Assembly: GCA_023151185.1 (NCBI GenBank)
Contig: JAKLJL010000003.1
Location: 62,001-126,000 of the forward strand
Direction: 5' to 3'
Length of the DNA: 64,000 nucleotides
Source: Bacteroidota bacterium
GTDB taxonomy: Bacteria; Bacteroidota; JABWAT01
Every line of letters begins with the position of its first letter. The stretch's first letter is position 1. Below the pieces are notes generated by a model, which had not been told where the DNA came from, searched no databases, and saw nothing but the letters and a program-made list of their open reading frames with translations. Of this stretch, positions 17,993 to 25,064 are shown piece by piece. A program made the position numbers and the translations under genes.

Positions 17993-19450
17993 ATGCAGCC
18001 CAGGGCCGATGAAATTAAAATTCTGCTGATTGAAGATGAAGAGTTCGATGTCCTGCGGGTCAGGAACACCGTCAGCTATTATGAAAACCGGATCAAGATC
18101 CTCAACACGGTTTCGAACGGCAGGGCAGCACTTGAACTGGTAAAGGAAAATCCGGATAAGTTTGATGTGGTGATCATGGATTACCAGATCTCGGGCGGAC
18201 TGAAAGGCGAGGAACTGATTTCCGAAATCAAAGCCAGTGATCCGTTCCTCCAGATAATTGTCATCACCAAGATGACCATCAACATTACCGACTACAATTT
18301 TGCCAACCGCCTGATCAAAGCCGGTGCATTCTGGTACTGCACCAAATATCCCGGTAACATCGAAGAGTACATTTACCAGCCCACCGACTTTATTCTGTCG
18401 ATCTTCAATGCCTCCGAAAAGAAGAAGCTCGAAAAATTAAAACTCAGGTCCGACAAAAAGCTGAGCCAGAATATCGTGAATCTGCTCGAAATCAAGCGGA
18501 TTATCGGCGATTCGAAACCGATTCAGCAGCTTAAGGAAAGTATCGACAAATATGCCCGGAGTGATGTGAGCATTCTGGTCAACGGGCCCTCCGGAACCGG
18601 AAAGGAACTGGTGGCATGGAACATTCACCTGAAAAGCAACCGGAAGTATGAAAACTTTGTACCCATCAACTGCGGATCCATCCCCGATGATCTGATTGAG
18701 TCTGAACTGTTCGGATATGAAAAAGGCGCCTTCACCGGTGCCCAGACGGCCAAAGCCGGTCTGTTTGAACAGGCGAATCACGGCACTCTGTTTCTGGATG
18801 AAGTGGCTGAACTGCCGCTGAATGCCCAGGTAAAACTGCTCAGGGTGATCCAGGAAGGTGAAATTGAGAAAATCGGGCGGACGAAAAAGATATCGGTCGA
18901 TGTCAGGCTCATTGCGGCCACGAATAAAGACCTGGCCGGCGAAGTGAATGCCGGAAGGTTCCGTGAAGATCTGTATTACCGCCTGAACGTGGTCCCGATT
19001 GACATTGTCCCCCTGCGCCAGCGGGGATATGATATTGTGCTGCTTTTCGAACATTTTACCGCCTATTTCAGTCAGGACATGGGACTTGAAACCCCGGTTC
19101 TCGAAGAAGATGCCAAAGACATTCTGCTCAATTACAAATGGCCGGGGAACGTGAGGGAACTCCGGAATGTGGTGCAGCGGCTGGTTCTGAACTGTACCGG
19201 CAAAATCACTGCCAAGGATATTTCGAACCCGATGATTCTGCGCAACCACCTTATTGTGAAAGATGAAACCAGTTTCGAGAATATGACCTTCGGGCAGGTG
19301 CTACCGTACCGCGATGTGGAACGGATGTTTAAGAAAAAGTACTTCGAATATGTCAGGAGCATTTCCAGTTCAGACTCGGGCGCAGCCGAAAAACTGGGAC
19401 TGGCACCCTCGAACTATTATCGGATGTGCAAGGAACTCGGACTGAAGTAA
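17993..19450 (+). CDS. sigma54-dependent response regulator (NtrC family)
   Basis: 485 residues. Receiver domain 1-135 with phosphoacceptor D63 in VVIMDYQ. AAA+ domain about 165-400 with Walker A GPSGTGKE (198-205), the sigma54-contact loop GAFTGA (245-250), Walker B GTLFLDEVAEL, and sensor motif RLIAATNKDL. The C-terminus is a Fis-type helix-turn-helix (AAEKLGLAPSNYYRMCKELG). All parts needed to activate RNA polymerase-sigma54 are present. Partner kinase immediately upstream. Expected to bind palindromic upstream sites; the recurring TTATC-N5-GATAA palindromes in this window are candidates. The receiver domain has an extended insertion (YPGNIEEYIYQPTDF) near its end. Confidence 0.93.
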   Translation: MQPRADEIKILLIEDEEFDVLRVRNTVSYYENRIKILNTVSNGRAALELVKENPDKFDVVIMDYQISGGLKGEELISEIKASDPFLQIIVITKMTINITDYNFANRLIKAGAFWYCTKYPGNIEEYIYQPTDFILSIFNASEKKKLEKLKLRSDKKLSQNIVNLLEIKRIIGDSKPIQQLKESIDKYARSDVSILVNGPSGTGKELVAWNIHLKSNRKYENFVPINCGSIPDDLIESELFGYEKGAFTGAQTAKAGLFEQANHGTLFLDEVAELPLNAQVKLLRVIQEGEIEKIGRTKKISVDVRLIAATNKDLAGEVNAGRFREDLYYRLNVVPIDIVPLRQRGYDIVLLFEHFTAYFSQDMGLETPVLEEDAKDILLNYKWPGNVRELRNVVQRLVLNCTGKITAKDISNPMILRNHLIVKDETSFENMTFGQVLPYRDVERMFKKKYFEYVRSISSSDSGAAEKLGLAPSNYYRMCKELGLK

Positions 19451-19500
19451 CGGTTCCCTGTCTGGCCTGTTCATCTGCTGACTCTAACTAAGCCAATACC

Positions 19501-20586
19501 ATGAAAACACAGTTTCTTTTCCTTTTGATTTTCCTGACCGGCAGCGCACTTGCTGCCCAGACTTTTTCACCCCGGGATCCGGGATTTTCTTACCAGGGCC
19601 GGATCGATTTCTCTGATCCGGAAGCCCCCCGGTTGTCTTCCTCAGCCTCAGGTGTCCGGTTTCGGTTCGAGGGAAAAAAGGTGGAAGTGCATCTGCAGGA
19701 TCAGTTTCAGAACGGATCGGATTTTAACTACCTGGCTGTCGAACTGGATGGTGTTTATCAGGGCCGTTTCCCGACAGAAAAAGGGAAAACTGTCTACCTC
19801 CTTGCCGATGACCTTGCAGCCGGCTCTCACACTCTGGTTCTGGCCAAAGCAACCGAAGCCCAGAACGGCTGGGTGGAATTCAGGGGGGTGACCTGTGACC
19901 GGCTGCTCAGTCCGCCGGCTGAACCGAAAAGGAAAATTGAACTGATCGGCAATTCCATCACCTGCGGGATGGGGGTTGAAACCGCCGATATTCCCTGCGG
20001 ATCGGCCAACTGGTTCGACCAGCATAATGCCTTCCTGGCTTACGGACCGGTTCTTGCCCGCCGTCTGGATGCCGGTGTGCTTCTCAGTTCAGTATCCGGA
20101 ATCGGGGTTTACCGAAACTGGAATTCAGACGGACCGGTCATGCCGGAGGTGTACGGGAATTTATATCTCGACGGAAATGCATCAAAAAAATGGGATTCCG
20201 GCCGGTTTCAGGCCGATCTGGTGACCGTCTGCCTGGGGACGAATGATTTCAGTGACGGAGACGGGAAAACGGCCAGAGCACCGCTGGATTCGTCCCGGTT
20301 TGTTTCAGCCTACATCCGGTTTCTGAAAACTCTCAGGGAAACCCATCCCGGCTCCCGGATTCTTTTGCTCTCCAGCCCCATGGTGAACGGTGACCGCAGC
20401 CGGCAACTGGTCAGGTGGCTGGAGGTCATTCTCTCTGAACGCCAGAAATCCGGTGAGTCTTCTCTGTTTCTGTTTACCTGGTCAACCGGATATTCCGGTG
20501 GTTGTACCACCCATCCCGACCGTGACGATCACCGCCGGATGGCCGATGAACTTGAACCGGTTATCAGATCCATTATGGGCTGGTGA
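19501..20586 (+). CDS. CE2-like acetyl esterase (SGNH hydrolase)
   Basis: 361 residues with signal peptide ending ALAAQ. Residues about 20-135 form a jelly-roll domain and 140-361 an SGNH hydrolase, the two-domain layout of carbohydrate esterase family 2. Block I is IGNSITCGMG (nucleophile S152), block III LGTNDFSDG, and the C-terminal catalytic region CTTHPDRDDH (H338, H344). CE2 enzymes remove O-acetyl groups from plant glycans, often from mannose 6-O positions. Next to mannanases, deacetylation of acetylated glucomannan is the likely role. No T9SS tail, so probably periplasmic. It begins 50 bases after the regulator gene with no terminator between. Confidence 0.85.
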   Translation: MKTQFLFLLIFLTGSALAAQTFSPRDPGFSYQGRIDFSDPEAPRLSSSASGVRFRFEGKKVEVHLQDQFQNGSDFNYLAVELDGVYQGRFPTEKGKTVYLLADDLAAGSHTLVLAKATEAQNGWVEFRGVTCDRLLSPPAEPKRKIELIGNSITCGMGVETADIPCGSANWFDQHNAFLAYGPVLARRLDAGVLLSSVSGIGVYRNWNSDGPVMPEVYGNLYLDGNASKKWDSGRFQADLVTVCLGTNDFSDGDGKTARAPLDSSRFVSAYIRFLKTLRETHPGSRILLLSSPMVNGDRSRQLVRWLEVILSERQKSGESSLFLFTWSTGYSGGCTTHPDRDDHRRMADELEPVIRSIMGW

Positions 20587-20643
20587 TTTGGGGAAGGTGG
20601 TTTTAAAAGCGATTTGAAGATTTGAATAGCCTGAACCGAGTAG

Positions 20644-20661
20644 GTATACTTGTTCGTATAC
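20644..20661. promoter_or_regulatory. possible VapB operator
   Basis: Two GTATAC hexamers 12 bp apart, each followed by TTG, lie about 50 bases before vapB. Ribbon-helix-helix antitoxins usually bind such repeated short palindromes to repress their own operon. Function is inferred. Confidence 0.45.
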
Positions 20662-20708
20662 TTGATAAAAATTTCAGTTTGAGATACCTTTAATAAAAAG
20701 GGATAAGT

Positions 20709-20939
20709 ATGCCGCAGATTTCACTCTATATTGACGAAAAAACATTAAGAAAAGTTGAAAGTGCAGCCTCCCGGCAGCATGTTTCAATTTCAAAATGGGT
20801 TGCTGACCAGATCCGGGCAAAGGTTGATCCTGTTTACCCGGTTAAGTTCGAAGAACTCTTTGGTTCAATTGCCGATGATTCTTTTACTGAACCTTCTGAG
20901 CAATATTTTAAAAATGACACGAAAAGACTGGAAATGTGA
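20709..20939 (+). CDS. vapB: VapB-like ribbon-helix-helix antitoxin
   Basis: 76 residues. The N-terminus (MPQISLYIDEKTLRKVESAA, then HVSISKWVADQIR) is a CopG/ribbon-helix-helix DNA-binding fold: a short beta-strand then two helices. The acidic, flexible C-terminus (about 50-76) would wrap and neutralise the toxin. Its stop overlaps the start of the PIN-domain toxin gene, the standard arrangement of a type II module. Likely autorepressor of the operon. Confidence 0.82.
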   Translation: MPQISLYIDEKTLRKVESAASRQHVSISKWVADQIRAKVDPVYPVKFEELFGSIADDSFTEPSEQYFKNDTKRLEM

Positions 20940-21340
20940 TGTTTTACCTGGATACAAATACGTGCATTTATTTTCTGAAGGGGAAAAGTGAATCCATAAA
21001 ACAAAAGTTGTTATCAACTTCTCCTGAAGAAGTAAAAATTCCATCCATTGTAAAGGCGGAACTGATTCTTGGTGCATACAAAAGTTTAAAACGGGAATCA
21101 AACCTCAAAAAAGTTGAAGCTTTTCTGGAACCATTTGAAATTGCGGCCTTCACTGACCCTGTTTCCTATATCTATGCTGACATCCGGTCTAAATCTGAAT
21201 CAGCTGGAAAAATCGTGGGTCCAAATGATCTTTTTATTGCATCTATTGTGATGTTTTATGATGGAATTCTGGTGACAAATAATCAAATTGAGTTTTCAGC
21301 CATTTCAGAATTGAAAACAGAAAACTGGTATGAAGTGTGA
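20939..21340 (+). CDS. vapC: VapC-like PIN-domain ribonuclease toxin
   Basis: 133 residues from the ATG at 20939, which overlaps the antitoxin stop (ATGA); a GTG one codon earlier is possible. PIN motifs are present: MFYLDTNTCIYFLKGK (first Asp), IPSIVKAELILGA (Glu), GPNDLFIASI (Asp) and VTNNQIEFSAI. VapC toxins cut tRNA or rRNA and are held inactive by VapB. The pair sits inside the mannan locus between the esterase and a TonB-domain protein and is more A+T-rich than its neighbours, suggesting separate acquisition. Confidence 0.88.
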   Translation: MFYLDTNTCIYFLKGKSESIKQKLLSTSPEEVKIPSIVKAELILGAYKSLKRESNLKKVEAFLEPFEIAAFTDPVSYIYADIRSKSESAGKIVGPNDLFIASIVMFYDGILVTNNQIEFSAISELKTENWYEV

Positions 21341-21778
21341 GTTTTCAAAGGGGTGTCCTGAAATCTCCGGGTATTTTTTTACCATTGTAAAGTTGGCCAT
21401 TCATCCTGCCCGTCCGTTAATCCCGTAAATCCTGATTCCGGCATTTTGATTCCATCGTACAACCCCGAAAGTGTTCGGGGCAGGCAGTATAACGTAAACC
21501 GTACAGCGTATCCCCCCCTCTTCCACATTACTAAAAAATAACGCAATCGCTTCCAATTGTCCTCTGGCTGCGATACCCGCCGTTTTTTTTTCAAACCCAC
21601 CAACAAACTTTACATCTCATGACGAAGCTGTGAATTTTCGCACGCTTTTTGCTTTCCGGTAAAAAGCAGGGAACTGAAAGGGACTCCTGCAAATGCGCAA
21701 TCAAAATTTACAGGAAACGGGAAGTTGTTTCAGTTAACTCCGAAATACTTCAGGTTATCCGAAGAAAGAACAAGGGTA
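21341..21778. other. intergenic stretch with repeat-like fragments, no gene seen
   Basis: No convincing gene. It holds a perfect stem CCCCGAA-AGTG-TTCGGGG at 21463-21480 without a T-tract, and phrases such as AATCCCGTAAATCCTGATTC that look like dispersed intergenic repeat remnants. The promoter of the next gene should lie near its right end. Confidence 0.55.
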
Positions 21779-22603
21779 ATGAAAAAACAACTGGTTTTGG
21801 GAATGATGGCTATTTTGCTGGGTTCAGGACTTGGTTTTGCCCAGCAAACCGGAAAAATCAGTGCAAAGGTTACCGAATCCGGCTCAGGGCTTGGTGTGAA
21901 TCAGGTTTCTGTTCATCTGATTCAGGATGACGTCATCCGGTATTCAACCCGGTCCAATCCGGCAGGGAATTTCAGTTTTGTGAACATTCCGGCGGGCTCC
22001 TTCAAAATCCAGGTCAGAAAGGACGGGTACCGGGAATTCAAAAAAACCATTGTGATGAACCCGGGCGGAACGCTGAAACTGCGGGTTGATCTGATCAGTG
22101 AAAAGGAGATCCGGACTGCAGAATCCCCGGTTCAGACAATTGCCCTTCCCGCACCCGGCCGTAAGCCTGAAAAGGAACCTGAGATGCCGCCAGCGGTAAC
22201 GGGAACCACCGGTGAAACTGAATCCGTCTCGCAGCAGGATCCGGTACCGGGCACTGAAGTCCCGGCGGAAACCGGTTTGGAAGCCGGGGAGACCCCGGAT
22301 TATATGGAGTTCCCCGATGAGCCGGCACAACCCGAAGGCGGACTGGCGGCGATAACCCGGAATGTGGTCTATCCGCCCTCGGCGATGCACCTCGGGCTCG
22401 AAGGAAAGGTGGTGTTAAGTGTGATGGTGGATCAGGAAGGAACGCCGGCTCAGATCACTGTTTTATCTCCGGCACATGAATTGCTGAATGAAGCTGCTAT
22501 CGAAACTGTCTACCGGACGCGGTTCACACCGGCCAGTCACAACGGCAGGAGGGTGGCCAGCAAAGTCAGTGTTCCGGTGCAGTTTAAGCTTAAGTCAAAA
22601 TGA
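21779..22603 (+). CDS. exported TonB C-terminal-domain protein with carboxypeptidase-regulatory-like module
   Basis: 274 residues from ATG 21779 (AAGGG just upstream), which begins a cleavable-looking signal peptide (MKKQLVLGMMAILLGSGLGFAQQ); a start 18 codons earlier has no such logic. Residues about 22-105 are a carboxypeptidase-regulatory-like beta-sandwich. Residues 105-190 are a Pro/Glu-rich linker, and 195-274 a TonB C-terminal domain (RNVVYPPSAMHLGLEGKVVL, ETVYRTRFTPASHNGRRV). Canonical TonB stays anchored by an N-terminal helix. Here a signal peptide seems to be cleaved, so it may be an outer-membrane-associated TonB-like protein rather than an energy transducer. A clear terminator follows. 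Confidence 0.8.
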   Translation: MKKQLVLGMMAILLGSGLGFAQQTGKISAKVTESGSGLGVNQVSVHLIQDDVIRYSTRSNPAGNFSFVNIPAGSFKIQVRKDGYREFKKTIVMNPGGTLKLRVDLISEKEIRTAESPVQTIALPAPGRKPEKEPEMPPAVTGTTGETESVSQQDPVPGTEVPAETGLEAGETPDYMEFPDEPAQPEGGLAAITRNVVYPPSAMHLGLEGKVVLSVMVDQEGTPAQITVLSPAHELLNEAAIETVYRTRFTPASHNGRRVASKVSVPVQFKLKSK

Positions 22604-22635
22604 TTGTTTTGTTCCTCGTCGTTCGTGTTGGTTGA

Positions 22636-22668
22636 GCCGGGCAGTTGGTTGATCTGCCCGGCTTTTTT
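22636..22668 (+). terminator. Rho-independent terminator
   Basis: Perfect 9-bp stem GCCGGGCAG / CTGCCCGGC with a 9-base loop followed by TTTTTT, 33 bases after the TonB-domain gene. Confidence 0.92.
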
Positions 22669-22681
22669 ATTAAAAGGATAA
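22667..22681. promoter_or_regulatory. candidate operator palindrome upstream of the GH5 gene
   Basis: TTATTAAAAGGATAA begins in the terminator's T-tract and stands 68 bases before the GH5 start. It fits the TTAT-Y-N5-GATAA pattern found upstream of other mannan genes here. A weaker half-site (TTATCAAAGTAATCA) follows at 22686. Confidence 0.45.
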
Positions 22682-22749
22682 TCCTTTATCAAAGTAATCA
22701 GACCACGGCTCCGGCTCCCCGGCGGATTCCGTAAAGAAAGGCCCCCCCG

Positions 22750-24978
22750 ATGAAACCGTACAGTCTCCTGCTGATCTTTTTCCTGGTCAGCCTTCCGGCC
22801 TTCAGCCAGACCCAGGATGGCCGGATCCGGTACCAGAATCAGGACCTGTTTTTAAGCGGATCCAACGTTCCGTGGGTAAACTTTGCCCGGGATATCGGTC
22901 CGTCAGCCACCAATTTCACGAAGTTTGCTTCCATTTTTGCGGAAATCAAAGCCGCCGGGGGAAATTCCATGCGCCTCTGGCTGCATACAACCGGACATGA
23001 ATCACCTGCCTTTGACGCCTCAGGTCTGGTCACCGGACCTGGAACCAACACCCTTTCCGACCTGAAGAAAATTTGTGATCTGGCCTGGGAACAGAAAATC
23101 GGACTTCAGCTTTGTCTCTGGTCCTTTGATATGCTGCGGATTTCGAACGGAGACGGTATCACCGGCCGGGCAAAAAAACTGCTGACGGATACACTTTATA
23201 CCAATACCTACATCCGGAAGGCTCTGATCCCCATGGTAACCGAACTGAAAGGCCATCCCGGAATTCTGGCCTGGGAAGTTTTCAATGAACCTGAGGGAAT
23301 GAGTACGGAGTTTGGCTGGGAGTTTAACCATCACATACCCATGAAGGACATTCAGCGGGTGGTCAATCTGATCGCCGGGGCAATTCACCGGGCAGATCCG
23401 GTTGCACAGGTGACCAACGGAGCTTGGTGCTTCCGGGCCCAAACCGATGTAACCTTTGATGGTGTTCCAAACCTGAATTATTACCGGGATGACCGGCTGA
23501 TTGCTGCCGGCGGTGATGCGGATGGAACGCTTGATTTTTATAATGTTCACTATTACGCCGGTAATTTTGGACAGGCCCTTTCGCCCTTTCATCACCCGAA
23601 GGCCGCATGGGGACTCGATAAACCGCTGGTCGTGGCCGAGTTTTACCTCGAGGATTCTCACGGAAAGCCCTGGCAGTCGCTGTACCGGAATCTGCTTGAA
23701 AACGGATATGCGGGAGCCTGGTCCTGGGCCTGGGATAACACCACCCAGAATTCCCGAACCCGGACGGTCATGGCTGATCTGATCCGGTATGATGCCCGGG
23801 AGGTGATCCTTGAGCCCAGATCGGGTGTCATTTTCAATTTCAGAACAGAACCGGCTGTGATTGACCGTGGTGATTCCACTCTGTTGCTGTGGGATTCATC
23901 CAACGGTTCGGCACTGCTTCTTGACGGCGAACCCGTTCCCGGAAAAGGAAAAAAACTCCTGCATCCCACCCAGGCCCGTGAATTCACGCTGATTTCCTCC
24001 GGCGACGTCAGCCAGGAAAAAAAGACATCGGTCAGCTTTTATCCGTCCGGTAAAATCTGGACTTTCCTTGCAACCCCGTCCACCGTGGCAAAAGGGGAAC
24101 CGGCAGTTTTGAAGTGGACCTCTTCTGCCGGGTCGGCGGTCACCCTGAACGGGGAACCGGTTTCCGAAGACGGTGAGAGGCAGGTGAGCCCTTTGGCGAC
24201 AACAACGTACCAGCTTGCTGCAACCGGCGGGGTAACTGAAACCCGCAGTGTAAAAATCACCGTTCTCCCGGCCGATCAGGTCAACCGGGCTGCCGGTAAG
24301 CCGGTTACCGTTTCCGGTTCGGAACAGGGAACAGGCCATGACAATCCGTCGCTGATGGTGGATGAAAATCCGTCAACCTGGTGGACGGGTTACAGCACTG
24401 AAATCAGTTGGGTCGAACTGGATCTGACGGATACGATTGCAATCCGCAGAATCGGGATCCGGTGGAATGCAAACTGGGCGGTGATTTACCGGCTGGGAGT
24501 TTCAATTGACCGGAAGAACTGGACGGTTGTCACCTGGCAAAAAGCCGGCACCGGCGGAATTGAACTCCTCGACAGCCTGAAGGTAACCGGGCGGTATGTG
24601 AAACTGATGCTCGATAAACGGGCGAAAACCACATCGGGATATGAAATCAGTGAACTTCAGGTGTTCGGACTGAAAAAAACCGGGACGGGCATCCGGGAAA
24701 AGGGAATTTTGCCGGGGACGCCGGTGCTGTATCCGGCCTTCCCGAATCCGTTCAATCCCGAAACAACCTTCCGGTATGAACTTCCGGCACCTGCACCGGT
24801 CGACATCCGGCTGGTCAATCTGATGGGACAGGAAATCCGGATTCTCCAGAAGGAAGTCCGGCCATCCGGAATCACGACGGTCCCGGTTTCTGCTTCCGGT
24901 CTTTCGTCCGGTGTTTACCTGATCCGGTTTTCCTCCGGCAGGACGACCCGCAGCCAGAAACTGGTTCTGGTGAAATAG
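22750..24978 (+). CDS. secreted GH5 beta-mannanase-like enzyme with F5/8C module and T9SS tail
   Basis: 742 residues with signal peptide ending PAFSQ. GH5 TIM barrel about 20-350: acid/base E180 in EVFNEPEG, nucleophile E297 in VVAEFYLE, substrate loop AGGNSMRLWLH. Two Ig-like domains follow (about 365-510), then a discoidin/F5-8C (CBM32-type) module about 515-645 and a T9SS tail (FPNPFNPETTFRYEL). The barrel resembles GH5_7 mannanases. The Ig plus discoidin block is also present in the SGNH protein at 33-35 kb, down to the phrase VLPADQ/VLPSDQ-NRA. It has its own upstream palindrome and follows a terminator, so it is an independent unit. Confidence 0.88.
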   Translation: MKPYSLLLIFFLVSLPAFSQTQDGRIRYQNQDLFLSGSNVPWVNFARDIGPSATNFTKFASIFAEIKAAGGNSMRLWLHTTGHESPAFDASGLVTGPGTNTLSDLKKICDLAWEQKIGLQLCLWSFDMLRISNGDGITGRAKKLLTDTLYTNTYIRKALIPMVTELKGHPGILAWEVFNEPEGMSTEFGWEFNHHIPMKDIQRVVNLIAGAIHRADPVAQVTNGAWCFRAQTDVTFDGVPNLNYYRDDRLIAAGGDADGTLDFYNVHYYAGNFGQALSPFHHPKAAWGLDKPLVVAEFYLEDSHGKPWQSLYRNLLENGYAGAWSWAWDNTTQNSRTRTVMADLIRYDAREVILEPRSGVIFNFRTEPAVIDRGDSTLLLWDSSNGSALLLDGEPVPGKGKKLLHPTQAREFTLISSGDVSQEKKTSVSFYPSGKIWTFLATPSTVAKGEPAVLKWTSSAGSAVTLNGEPVSEDGERQVSPLATTTYQLAATGGVTETRSVKITVLPADQVNRAAGKPVTVSGSEQGTGHDNPSLMVDENPSTWWTGYSTEISWVELDLTDTIAIRRIGIRWNANWAVIYRLGVSIDRKNWTVVTWQKAGTGGIELLDSLKVTGRYVKLMLDKRAKTTSGYEISELQVFGLKKTGTGIREKGILPGTPVLYPAFPNPFNPETTFRYELPAPAPVDIRLVNLMGQEIRILQKEVRPSGITTVPVSASGLSSGVYLIRFSSGRTTRSQKLVLVK

Positions 24979-24981
24979 GAA

Positions 24982-25027
24982 TTTTGCCGGATTCCGGTGC
25001 CGGGCCGGCAAAATCAGGTGTGTTTTT
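24982..25027 (+). terminator. probable terminator between GH5 and GH3
   Basis: TTTTGCCGG pairs perfectly with CCGGCAAAA across a 14-base loop. A run of six Ts follows after nine more bases. The T-rich and A-rich arms could act in either direction. Confidence 0.55.
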
Positions 25028-25064
25028 TGCAGGATAACAGTTAGTTAAAATCAGGGAGTTTCCC

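Noticed and set aside
18437-19249. 270-residue minus-strand frame inside the response regulator
   Set aside because: It lies opposite the conserved AAA+ domain and is a codon-bias shadow.
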